From assembly GCA_014378155.1 (NCBI GenBank), contig JACMOF010000131.1, positions 1 to 7,232 of the forward strand: a DNA stretch of 7,232 bases. Direction: 5' to 3'. The translations under genes were made by a program, and so were the position numbers. Numbering within the stretch: the first letter of the stretch is position 1; each line of letters begins with the position of its first letter. Shown piece after piece: positions 1-6,867 of this stretch. This stretch comes from Caulobacter sp. GTDB taxonomy: Bacteria; Pseudomonadota; Alphaproteobacteria; Caulobacterales; Caulobacteraceae. The notes under the pieces were generated by a model that was given only the letters and a program-made list of their open reading frames with translations, was not told where the DNA came from and searched no databases.

Positions 1-405
1 GAAACTCCAGACGCCGCCTGCGCTTGGTGTGGGCGCGGTGACCTTGCCGGAAGCCACATCGAAGGCGGCGAACAGGGTGGATGTGCCGTGGCGCTTGTCG
101 TCGTGGCTATGGCCGCTGAGCGCCCGGCCGTTGGGCAGTTTTCGATAGCCCTGCGCCCGCTCCAGGTCCTGGATCGAGGGCTTCTCGTCGACACAGATCA
201 CCACCGCATTTTCGGGCGGCGCCATGCAGAGCCCGACCAAGTCCGCGGCCTTGGCCACGAAATCGGGATCGCGGCTCTCGCACCAGGACTTGCTGGCCAC
301 CAAGTCGAGCTTTTGCGCGCGCAGCACCCGCCAGATGTGCTGGGCATGCACATCCCCCAACGCGGCGGCGATCCTTGGGAACCATCCCCAACGCTGAATC
401 ATGAA
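1..405 (-). pseudogene. IS630-family transposase fragment, N-terminally truncated and frameshifted
   Basis: Read on the minus strand, this frame gives the core of an IS630-family DDE transposase. Recognisable stretches are ALGDVHAQHIWRVLRAQK, KSWCESRDPDFVAKAADLVGL, CVDEKPSIQDLERAQGYRKL (with the first catalytic Asp), PNGRALSGHSHDDKRHGTST and LFAAFDVASGKVTA. The frame opens at a TGA (406-408), and the first Met (400-402) is probably internal, because the N-terminal helix-turn-helix part expected of the family is missing. After GKVTA, near position 36, the frame changes to APTPSAGG. The neighbouring frame gives HTKRRRRLEF, which is what the family normally has there, so one base (a G of an expected GGCC) appears to be missing. 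The rest of the gene lies left of the window. No terminal inverted repeat or TA target duplication was recognised near 385-470. Family assignment is strong. Inactivity is inferred from the two lesions. Confidence 0.85.
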
Positions 406-408
406 TCA
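395..408. repeat. Tandem 7-base repeat TGAATCA x2
   Basis: TGAATCA occurs twice head to tail at the point where similarity to the IS630 transposase stops. It is AT-richer than its surroundings. It may mark the scar of the transposon junction or belong to the promoter region of the gene at 472. Nothing in the sequence decides between these or excludes chance. Confidence 0.4.
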
Positions 409-448
409 GACACTCATGGAAGCCGGTACTGGGCGTCGACAATCGCAA

Positions 449-456
449 TAAGGAGG
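449..456 (+). promoter_or_regulatory. Strong Shine-Dalgarno with unusually long spacing
   Basis: TAAGGAGG is a perfect match to the 16S rRNA 3' end, but 15 bases separate it from the ATG at 472, against the usual 5-9. No ATG, GTG or TTG lies in the same frame between the two, so ATG 472 remains the best start. It fits the signal peptide that follows immediately. Confidence 0.6.
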
Positions 457-471
457 ACTAAAGCGTTTCGT

Positions 472-843
472 ATGCGGCAACTGCTCGCCTTCCTGGCCGT
501 TTTGGCCCTGCTGATCAGCCCGGTGGCTGCCGCTGCTGCGCAGGTCGAGTGCGCCAGGAGCGGGCCAGAGGCGATGATGGACATGTCCATGCCGATGGCC
601 AAGTCCACCGACGGCGCCAAGGCAAGCCACGATCCTTGCTGCGACGAGCACCAGAAGGCTCCGCACGATGGCAAGGCCTGCGCCCAGATCTGCGCCGCCC
701 TGTGCGCGACGACCGCCACTCCTCCCACCTCGGAAATCAAGCTCCCGGCCGTCGTGCCGATGCGCCTAACGGCGGCCCCCGACAAGCCGTTGCGCACGTA
801 CGCGCCGCCGGGCGACGAACGACCTCCCAAACAGATCGCCTGA
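472..843 (+). CDS. Small secreted Cys/Met/His-rich protein, putative periplasmic metal-binding
   Basis: This is a 123-residue protein. Residues 1-23 are a clear signal peptide (MRQ, then a Leu/Ala/Val core ending AAAAA), so the mature protein probably begins at about Gln24. The mature part has a methionine cluster (Met35, 36, 38, 40, 42; motif MMDMSMPM), His53, 60 and 65, and six cysteines (27, 56, 57, 70, 74, 78) arranged CC-x12-C-x3-C-x3-C. The C-terminus is Pro/Arg-rich and ends ERPPKQIA. Met/His/Cys clusters of this kind bind soft metals such as Cu(I) and Ag(I), and the gene lies directly ahead of a Cus-type efflux operon. A periplasmic metal-binding or sensing role, loosely like CopL, is therefore inferred. 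I cannot assign it to a named family. The Cys pairs could instead form structural disulfides. The frame stays open upstream to about 88, but that stretch is antisense to the transposase and lacks a ribosome site; ATG 472 is preferred. Confidence 0.8.
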   Translation: MRQLLAFLAVLALLISPVAAAAAQVECARSGPEAMMDMSMPMAKSTDGAKASHDPCCDEHQKAPHDGKACAQICAALCATTATPPTSEIKLPAVVPMRLTAAPDKPLRTYAPPGDERPPKQIA

Positions 844-977
844 GCTTGGCCCGCGTCTAACGCGGGGCCATCCCGTGCTGTGTCGTCGAGGCTGCGCCCT
901 CTTGCGCTTGCCTAACGTCATCCAGCGGATCCGAGCGCCGCCTCGCGCGGTCGCCAACTCTCGCGATCGGAAACCCT
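844..977 (+). other. Intergenic gap without a recognisable gene
   Basis: These 134 bases lie between the small secreted-protein gene and the outer-membrane channel gene. Apart from the hairpin at 848-869, I see no convincing sigma-70 promoter, no metal-regulator dyad (CueR- or CusR-like) and no strong ribosome site. The channel gene has only a weak CGGA-like match at 967-970. Whether the small gene is cotranscribed with the pump genes cannot be decided here. Confidence 0.5.
848..869 (+). terminator. GC-rich hairpin after the small gene, possible attenuator or weak terminator
   Basis: GGCCCGCG (848-855) pairs with CGCGGGGCC (861-869) across the loop TCTAA. This gives eight G-C pairs with a single bulged G at 865. 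It begins four bases after the stop codon. No T-run follows, so it is not a canonical intrinsic terminator. It could protect the upstream mRNA end, cause partial termination, or separate expression of the small gene from the pump genes. Confidence 0.35.
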
Positions 978-2204
978 ATGCGCATCACCATCACCATCGC
1001 CGCGACGCTGCTGGCCAGCGCCGTCCATGCCGCGCCCCTCACTTACCGCCAAAGTCTCGATGCTGCGGCCGCCAACGCGCCAGCTCTGCGCGCCGCCGCC
1101 CTGCAGGGCGAGGCGGCCAAGGCTCCGGCCAAGGCGGCCGGCGCCCTGCCCGACCCCAAGCTGGCCCTGGGCCTGGACAACTTTCCGATATCGGGCCCGC
1201 CAGCCGGACGGTTCGCCTCCCACGAGATGACCATGGGCCGGGTCGGCTACAGCCAGGACATGCCCAGCGCCGCCAAGCGCCAGGCGCGGATCGGCCGCGC
1301 CCAGGCCGACATCGTCGCGGCCGGGGCCGAGGGTGTCGTCGAAGCCCGACAGGTCCGCGTCGCCGCCGCCCTGGCCTGGATCGAACTGCTCTACGCCCAG
1401 CGCAAACTGGCCGCCCTCGACGGCGTGCTCGCCCAGCTTGAACCGCTGTGGACCGCAGCGCCGTCCGGCGTAGCCTCCGGACGCTCGAGGCCAGCCCAGG
1501 CGCTGGAAGCCGCCCAGATGCGCGCCAACCTCGAAGACCGCCGCAGCGAAGCGGTTTCGGAACTTGGCCGGGCGCGCGCGGCCCTCACCCGCTGGACCGG
1601 TGATCCGGATCCGCAGGCGATCGACCAGGCGCCCGATCTTGATCTGGATCCGGCCACTCTAAGAGCCGCGATCGACCGCAATCCCACTCTGCTGGCCCGC
1701 GACGCCGCCGCCCGCCAGGCCCAGGCCGACGTCGCCCTGGCCAAGGCGGACAAGCGCCCGGACTGGAGCTGGGAGGTGGCCTATCAGCGCCGCGACCCGA
1801 TGTTCGGCGACATGGTCTCGGCTGCGGTCAGCGTCAGCCTGCCGCTATGGGGCAAGAGCCGGCAGGACCCGATGATCGCCGCCCGCGCCGCCAGCGCTGG
1901 CCGCGCCGAGGCCCAGCGCGAGGACACCCGCCGGACGCTGGCCGCCCAACTCGAAGCCGATCTCGCCGACCACGTCATGCACCACGAGCAGTGGCTGCGG
2001 GCCCGCGACACCCTGCTGCCTCTGGCCCGGCAGCGCGCCGATCTGGAGACCGCCGGCTACGGCGCCGGCACCGCCGCCCTGCCCGACGTGCTGGCCGCCT
2101 TCGCGGGCCTGTCCGACGCCCAACTCACCACCCTGGACCGCGAGGCCACCGTCGCCATCGACGCCGCCCGCCTCTCCCTGACCTATGGAAGCGACGACCA
2201 ATGA
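978..2204 (+). CDS. cusC: TolC/CusC-family outer-membrane channel of a heavy-metal RND efflux system
   Basis: This 408-residue outer-membrane factor would form the trimeric channel through which the CusBA-like complex expels metal ions. Residues 1-18 are a signal peptide (MRITITIAATLLASAVHA, cleavage before Ala19). The rest has the two-repeat, Ala/Leu/Arg-rich helical pattern of outer membrane efflux proteins. Family-type segments include LTYRQSLDAAAANAP near the mature start, the Met-bearing stretch HEMTMGRVGYSQDMPS, and the beta-strand region VSAAVSVSLPLWGKSR in the second half. It is shorter than E. coli CusC (about 457 residues) and contains no cysteine, so unlike CusC it cannot be a lipoprotein. 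ATG 978 has only a weak ribosome site but gives the signal peptide directly. Its stop overlaps the next start (ATGA, 2201-2204), implying translational coupling with the adaptor gene. Family is certain. The cusC name rests on the neighbours; czcC would be the alternative label. Confidence 0.88.
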   Translation: MRITITIAATLLASAVHAAPLTYRQSLDAAAANAPALRAAALQGEAAKAPAKAAGALPDPKLALGLDNFPISGPPAGRFASHEMTMGRVGYSQDMPSAAKRQARIGRAQADIVAAGAEGVVEARQVRVAAALAWIELLYAQRKLAALDGVLAQLEPLWTAAPSGVASGRSRPAQALEAAQMRANLEDRRSEAVSELGRARAALTRWTGDPDPQAIDQAPDLDLDPATLRAAIDRNPTLLARDAAARQAQADVALAKADKRPDWSWEVAYQRRDPMFGDMVSAAVSVSLPLWGKSRQDPMIAARAASAGRAEAQREDTRRTLAAQLEADLADHVMHHEQWLRARDTLLPLARQRADLETAGYGAGTAALPDVLAAFAGLSDAQLTTLDREATVAIDAARLSLTYGSDDQ

Positions 2205-3694
2205 GCGCGTCCGTCTCGATGAAGCTTCTCCTCGCGAGCGCCGCGGCGCTTGTCGTTGTCGCCGGAGCCGGCGGCTATGGCCTGGCCCGGCTAACCGCCA
2301 AGCCGATGGTGACCGCCGCGCCCGCCGACGCTCGCAAGGTCCTCTACTGGTACGACCCGATGGTCCCAGCCCAGCGCTTCGACAAGCCAGGCAAGTCGCC
2401 GTTCATGGACATGAAATTGGTCCCCAAATACGCCGGGGAAAGCGATCCGGCCGGCCCTTCGACCGGGGTCCGCATCGATCCGGCTGCCGCCCAGAATCTC
2501 GGCGTCCGCTCCGTGGAGACCCGCCAAGGCGTCCTGCTCGGCGGTCTGACCGCCACCGGCGTCATCGACTTCAACCAGCGTGACGTGGCCGTGGTCCAGG
2601 CGCGCTCCGGCGGCTTCGTGCAGAGGGTCTATGGCCGGGCTCCTGGCGATGTAATCGGGGCCGGCGCGCCGCTGGCCGACCTGCTGGTTCCCGACTGGGG
2701 CGGGGCCCAGGCCGAATATCTGGCGGTCAAACGCACCGGTGACGCGGCCCTGATCGCCGCCGCCCGCCAGCGCCTGCGACTGCTGGGCATGCCCGAAGGC
2801 ACGATCGCCGCCGTCGATCGCGACGGCCGGGCCCGCGCGATCATCACGATCAGCGCGCCGCTGGGCGGGGTGATCACCAGGCTCGACGTTCGGGCCGGGA
2901 TGACCGTGGCCATGGGCCAGGGACTGGCCGAGATCAACGGCCTGTCGCGGGTCTGGATCACCGCCGCCGTGCCTGAGGCGCAAGGCGGCCAACTGCGCCA
3001 AGGTCAATCGGTCGGCGTTGCCCTGGCGGCCTATCCCGGCGAGATGCTGCGGGGAACGGTGCAGGCCATCCTGCCCCAGGCCCAGGGCGAGACCCGCACG
3101 CTGCAGGCCCGCATTGAGTTGCCCAACCCCGGCGGCAAGCTGCGCCCAGGCATGTTCGCCACCGTCTCGTTTGACACCGACGCGCGCCCGGCCCTGCTGC
3201 TGCCGTCCGAGGCGGTGATCCGCACCGGCTCGCGCGCCATCGTCATGCTGGCCGGCGACAACGGCCGCTACCAGGCCGTCGAGGTCAGGATCGGCCGCGA
3301 GTCGGGTGGCCAGAGCCAGATCCTGGCGGGCCTGAGCGCCGGTCAGAAGGTGGTGGCCTCTGGTCAGTTCCTGATCGACTCCGAGGCCAGCTTGGCGGGC
3401 CTGCAAGTTCGGCCGCTGGCGGCGGACGCCGCCATGGCGCCGATGACCTCGGCTGCGGCAAAGCCCGCCTTGGCCGAAGCGACGGGGCGCATCGAGCAGG
3501 TGACCAAGGACAGCATCACCCTCTCCCACGGCCCGATCCCGGCCATCAGCTGGCCGGCCATGACCATGGCCTTCCGCGCCGACCCGATGCTGCTGCGGGG
3601 TTTCAAGACTGGCGACCAGGTCAGCTTCGCCTTCGACCAGCCGCCAGCGAGCCCGACGGTGCGACGCATCGCCAAGCTCGGAGGCGGCGCATGA
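2201..3694 (+). CDS. cusB: CusB-type periplasmic adaptor with fused C-terminal CusF copper-binding domain
   Basis: This 497-residue membrane-fusion protein links the inner-membrane pump to the outer-membrane channel and hands metal to the pump. An N-terminal hydrophobic segment (about residues 7-30) exports or anchors it. Residues 48-78 form the heavy-metal-binding domain (YWYDPM, then [17 protein letters not shown]). Its Met54, Met69 and Met71 have the 15- and 2-residue spacing of the E. coli CusB Cu(I)/Ag(I) site. The adaptor body follows, with [20 protein letters not shown], a short helical region around 168-205, and [10 protein letters not shown] near residue 393. The last roughly 70 residues are a CusF domain. 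His443, Trp451, Met454 and Met456 (SWPAMTMAF) reproduce the E. coli CusF spacing of 8, 3 and 2. E. coli CusB (about 407 residues) lacks this domain, while SilB of Cupriavidus metallidurans is a known adaptor with one. ATG 2201 is chosen because it overlaps the cusC stop; an in-frame ATG at 2219 would also leave a signal sequence. Confidence 0.95.
   Translation: MSASVSMKLLLASAAALVVVAGAGGYGLARLTAKPMVTAAPADARKVLYWYDPMVPAQRFDKPGKSPFMDMKLVPKYAGESDPAGPSTGVRIDPAAAQNLGVRSVETRQGVLLGGLTATGVIDFNQRDVAVVQARSGGFVQRVYGRAPGDVIGAGAPLADLLVPDWGGAQAEYLAVKRTGDAALIAAARQRLRLLGMPEGTIAAVDRDGRARAIITISAPLGGVITRLDVRAGMTVAMGQGLAEINGLSRVWITAAVPEAQGGQLRQGQSVGVALAAYPGEMLRGTVQAILPQAQGETRTLQARIELPNPGGKLRPGMFATVSFDTDARPALLLPSEAVIRTGSRAIVMLAGDNGRYQAVEVRIGRESGGQSQILAGLSAGQKVVASGQFLIDSEASLAGLQVRPLAADAAMAPMTSAAAKPALAEATGRIEQVTKDSITLSHGPIPAISWPAMTMAFRADPMLLRGFKTGDQVSFAFDQPPASPTVRRIAKLGGGA
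3680..3694 (+). promoter_or_regulatory. Shine-Dalgarno and ATGA overlap coupling cusB to cusA
   Basis: GGAGG (3680-3684) lies six bases before ATG 3691, inside the end of cusB. The cusB stop TGA (3692-3694) overlaps that start, a standard arrangement for translational coupling of adaptor and pump. Confidence 0.75.
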
Positions 3695-6600
3695 TCGCCG
3701 CCCTGATCCGCTGGTCGGTCGCCAATCGCTTCTTCATGCTGCTGGGCGCCCTGGCCTTGATCATCGTCGGCGGCCTGGCGGTGCGCTCGACGTCGATCGA
3801 CGCCTTGCCCGATCTTTCCGACACCCAGGTGATCATCCGCACCAGCTATCCGGGCCAGGCCCCGCAACTGGTCGAGAACCAGGTCACCTATCCGCTGGCC
3901 ACCACCATGCTGTCGGTGCCCGGGGCCAAGACGGTGCGCGGCTATTCGTTCTTCGGCGACAGCTTTGTCTATGTGATCTTCGACGACAAAACCGACCTCT
4001 ACTGGGCTCGCTCGCGGGTCCTGGAATATCTCAACCAGGTCCAGGCCCGCCTACCCGAAGGCGCTCGCCCGGCCCTGGGTCCCGACGCAACAGGGGTCGG
4101 CTGGGTCTATGAGTACGCCCTGGTCGATCGCACCGGCGGTCACGACCTCAGCCAACTGCGATCCCTGCAGGACTGGTTTCTGCGCTACGAGTTGAAAACC
4201 CTGCCGGGCGTGGCGGAGGTCTCGGCGATCGGCGGCATGGTTCGGCAATATCAGGTCGTCCTCGATCCGGTGAAGCTGGCTGGATACGGCGTTACCCACA
4301 GCCAAGTCGTCGCCGCCCTGAAAGGCGCCAACGCCGAAACCGGCGGCTCCGTCCTGGAACTGGGCGAGGCCGAATACATGGTCCGTGCCACCGGCTATCT
4401 GAAGACCCCCGAGGACTTCCAGGCCGTTCCGCTGAAGACGGCGGCCGGCGGGATCCCGGTACGGCTTGGCGATGTGGCGACCATCCAGGTCGGTCCGGAG
4501 ATGCGGCGCGGCATCGCCGAACTGAACGGCCAGGGCGAGGTGGCCGGCGGGGTGGTGATCCTCCGCTCGGGCGAAAACGCCCGCACCACCATCGCGGCGG
4601 TGAAGACCAAGCTGGCCGAGCTGAAAAAGAGCCTGCCGCCCGGCGTCGAGGTGGTCACGACCTATGATCGCTCGGGCCTGATCGACCGGGCCGTCCATAA
4701 CCTGACCGGCAAACTGCTGGAGGAGTTCCTGGTCGTCGCCCTGGTCTGCGCCCTGTTCCTGGGCCACCTGCGTTCGGCCTTGGTGGCGATCATCTCGCTG
4801 CCGCTGGGGGTGCTGGCCGCCTTCCTGGTCATGAAGAGCCAGGGCGTCGACGCCAACATCATGTCGCTGGGCGGCATCGCCATCGCCATCGGGGCGATGG
4901 TCGACGCCGCCGTGGTGATGATCGAGAACGCCCACAAGAAGCTTGAACGCTGGGCCCACGACCACCCGGGCCAGACCCTGGTCGGCGAAGCCCGCTGGAA
5001 GGTGGTCACCGAAGCCGCCGTCGAGGTCGGACCGGCGCTGTTCTTCAGCCTGTTGATCATCACCCTGTCGTTCATCCCGGTGTTTACCCTGCAGGCCCAG
5101 GAGGGGCGGCTGTTCCGTCCCCTGGCCTTCACCAAGACCTACGCAATGGCGGCGGCGGCCATCCTGTCGGTGACCCTTATCCCGGTGCTGATGGGCTACC
5201 TGATCCGTGGGCGTATCCCCGACGAGGCCTCCAATCCGATCAACCGCGTCCTGACGGCGGCCTACCGGCCTGCCCTGGACTGGGTGATGGGGCGGCCCAG
5301 AACGACCCTGGTCATCGCCCTGCTGGCCTTCGCCACCACGGCCTGGCCGCTGGCCCATCTGGGGGCCGAGTTCATGCCCAATATGGACGAGGGCGACCTG
5401 CTCTATATGCCATCAGCCCTACCAGGGCTGTCGGCGGCCAAGGCCGGGCAGCTCCTCCAGCAGACCGTCCGAATGATCAAGACCGTTCCTGAGGTCGACA
5501 GCGTGTTCGGCAAGGCCGGCCGCGCCGAGAGCGCCACCGACCCGGCCCCGCTGGAGATGTTCGAGACCACGATCCGCTTCAAGCCGCGCGACCAGTGGCG
5601 GCCGGGCATGACGCCCGACAAGCTGGTTGCCGGGCTCGACGCGCGGGTGAAGGTCCCGGGTCTGACCAATGTCTGGGTGCCGCCGATCCGCAACCGCATC
5701 GACATGCTGGCCACCGGTATCAAGAGCCCGATCGGCGTCAAGGTCTCTGGAGCCAACCTGGCCGAACTCGACCGCATCGCCCGCGAGGTGGAGGGCGTCG
5801 CAAAGGGTGTGCCGGGCGTCAGCTCGGCCCTGGCCGAACGGCTGACCGGCGGCCGCTATGTCGATGTCCGCATTGACCGGGCCGCGGCCGCGCGGTTCGG
5901 GCTCAACATCGACGACGTCCAGTCGATCGTCTCCGGGGCGATCGGCGGCGAGACCATCGGCCAGACGGTCGAGGGCCTGGCCCGCTATCCGATCAGCGTC
6001 CGCTATCCGCGCGAACTGCGCGGCAGCCTGGAGGGCCTGCGGACCCTGGCGATCCTGACGCCGGGCGGCGCGCAGATCACCCTGGGTACGGTGGCCCAGG
6101 TCGAGATCGCCGACGGACCGCCGATGCTCAAGAGCGAGAACGGCCGACCGACCACCTGGGTCTATGTCGATGTCCGAGGTCGGGATTTAGCCTCGGTGGT
6201 CGGCGACCTGCGTCAAGCCGTCGACCGACACGTCAAGCTGTCGCCCGGCGTCAGCCTCTCCTATTCGGGTCAGTTCGAATATCTGCAGCGAGCGGCCGAC
6301 CGGCTGAAGATCGTCGTGCCGGCCACCCTGCTGATCATCTTCGTCCTGCTCTATGTGATCTTCCGCCGGTTTGACGAGGCGGGCCTGATCATGGCCACCC
6401 TGCCCTTCGCCCTGACCGGGGGGATCTGGACGCTCTATCTGGCTGGTTTCCACCAGTCGGTGGCTACGGGGGTCGGTTTCATCGCCTTGGCCGGGGTCTC
6501 GGCCGAGTTTGGGGTGGTGATGCTGATCTATCTCAAGCACGCCATGGACGACTTGGGCCCCGACCCCACAATGGATCAGGTCGAGGCCGCCGTGCGCGAA

Positions 6601-6855
6601 GGCGCCCTGCTGCGCGTGCGGCCCAAGGCCATGACCGTGGCGGTGATCCTGGCCGGCCTGGCCCCCATCCTCTGGGGCCATGGCGCGGGCTCTGAAGTGA
6701 TGAGCCGCATCGCCGCCCCAATGATCGGCGGCATGCTCACCGCCCCCCTGCTGTCGATGTTCGTCGTGCCCGCTGGCTATCTGCTGGTGCGCCGCCGGCA
6801 AGCCGGAACCTCCCCTTCCACTTCCACTTCCACTTCCACTTCCACCTCAGCCTAA
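3691..6855 (+). CDS. cusA: CusA-type heavy-metal RND efflux pump (Cu(I)/Ag(I))
   Basis: This 1054-residue inner-membrane, proton-driven RND transporter would work as a trimer and push Cu(I)/Ag(I) into the CusB/CusC conduit. It aligns with E. coli CusA by memory without gaps to about residue 939. The metal-binding triad Met573, Met623 and Met672 ([25 protein letters not shown]) is at identical numbers. The proton relay Asp405, Glu939 and Lys979 (Lys984 in E. coli, after a five-residue deletion near 945-970) is intact. The TM4 motif [20 protein letters not shown] is that of monovalent-cation pumps, not the divalent CzcA type. Visible membrane segments include about 13-31, 345-382, 390-414, 445-505 and 874-891. 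Channel methionines 271, 391, 403, 410, 486, 501 and 1004 (1009 in E. coli) are present, but the E. coli Met755 is Thr. The C-terminus ends in a Ser-Thr repeat that E. coli lacks. It overlaps cusB by four bases and has a good GGAGG site. Confidence 0.97.
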   Translation: MIAALIRWSVANRFFMLLGALALIIVGGLAVRSTSIDALPDLSDTQVIIRTSYPGQAPQLVENQVTYPLATTMLSVPGAKTVRGYSFFGDSFVYVIFDDKTDLYWARSRVLEYLNQVQARLPEGARPALGPDATGVGWVYEYALVDRTGGHDLSQLRSLQDWFLRYELKTLPGVAEVSAIGGMVRQYQVVLDPVKLAGYGVTHSQVVAALKGANAETGGSVLELGEAEYMVRATGYLKTPEDFQAVPLKTAAGGIPVRLGDVATIQVGPEMRRGIAELNGQGEVAGGVVILRSGENARTTIAAVKTKLAELKKSLPPGVEVVTTYDRSGLIDRAVHNLTGKLLEEFLVVALVCALFLGHLRSALVAIISLPLGVLAAFLVMKSQGVDANIMSLGGIAIAIGAMVDAAVVMIENAHKKLERWAHDHPGQTLVGEARWKVVTEAAVEVGPALFFSLLIITLSFIPVFTLQAQEGRLFRPLAFTKTYAMAAAAILSVTLIPVLMGYLIRGRIPDEASNPINRVLTAAYRPALDWVMGRPRTTLVIALLAFATTAWPLAHLGAEFMPNMDEGDLLYMPSALPGLSAAKAGQLLQQTVRMIKTVPEVDSVFGKAGRAESATDPAPLEMFETTIRFKPRDQWRPGMTPDKLVAGLDARVKVPGLTNVWVPPIRNRIDMLATGIKSPIGVKVSGANLAELDRIAREVEGVAKGVPGVSSALAERLTGGRYVDVRIDRAAAARFGLNIDDVQSIVSGAIGGETIGQTVEGLARYPISVRYPRELRGSLEGLRTLAILTPGGAQITLGTVAQVEIADGPPMLKSENGRPTTWVYVDVRGRDLASVVGDLRQAVDRHVKLSPGVSLSYSGQFEYLQRAADRLKIVVPATLLIIFVLLYVIFRRFDEAGLIMATLPFALTGGIWTLYLAGFHQSVATGVGFIALAGVSAEFGVVMLIYLKHAMDDLGPDPTMDQVEAAVREGALLRVRPKAMTVAVILAGLAPILWGHGAGSEVMSRIAAPMIGGMLTAPLLSMFVVPAGYLLVRRRQAGTSPSTSTSTSTSTSA
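6811..6846 (+). repeat. TCCACT hexanucleotide repeat encoding (Ser-Thr)n at the cusA 3' end
   Basis: Four perfect TCCACT units (6817-6840) are flanked by degenerate units TCCCCT (6811-6816) and TCCACC (6841-6846). They encode residues 1041-1052 of the pump, its extreme cytoplasmic tail. The unit is two codons, so gain or loss of copies changes tail length without shifting the frame. It ends six bases before the cusA stop and eight bases before the ribosome site of the next gene. Such repeats are prone to slippage. Confidence 0.95.
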
Positions 6856-6859
6856 GGAG
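6854..6859 (+). promoter_or_regulatory. Shine-Dalgarno of the CusF-like gene, overlapping the cusA stop
   Basis: AAGGAG shares its first two bases with the cusA TAA stop and lies eight bases before ATG 6868. Ribosomes finishing cusA are well placed to reinitiate, which supports one operon and fixes the start of the chaperone gene. Confidence 0.8.
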
Positions 6860-6867
6860 ATTTGCTG

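Noticed and set aside
25..45. Programmed ribosomal frameshift in the transposase, known in some IS630 elements
   Set aside because: No slippery A-run or comparable heptamer is present at the shift point, and the gene is also truncated at its N-terminus, so decay by a one-base deletion is the simpler reading.
436..464. Sigma-70-like promoter TCGACA ... TAAAGC
   Set aside because: The -10 candidate would lie downstream of the Shine-Dalgarno sequence, so the transcript would lack the ribosome site; the matches are also poor.
88..471. N-terminal extension of the small secreted protein, open from about position 88
   Set aside because: It runs antisense to a clearly recognisable transposase fragment, has no ribosome site, and would bury the signal peptide that begins exactly at ATG 472.
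2291..3529. Long minus-strand open frame (412 codons) opposite cusB
   Set aside because: It is a mirror of the high-GC coding frame on the plus strand. Its composition is Gly/His/Gln/Arg-rich without any recognisable domain, and the plus-strand frame is unmistakably CusB.
4051..5358. Long minus-strand open frame (435 codons) opposite cusA
   Set aside because: This is the same high-GC shadow effect; the product is low-complexity His/Gln/Gly/Asp-rich, while the plus strand encodes conserved RND sequence throughout.
6811..6846. Phase-variable on/off switch from the repeat in cusA
   Set aside because: The unit is six bases, so slippage changes tail length but cannot shift the frame or switch the gene off.
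3691..6855. Annotation of the pump as CzcA (Co/Zn/Cd efflux)
   Set aside because: TM4 has the CusA-type motif [17 protein letters not shown] and the methionine triad 573/623/672 is complete, which fits monovalent Cu/Ag rather than divalent metal export.
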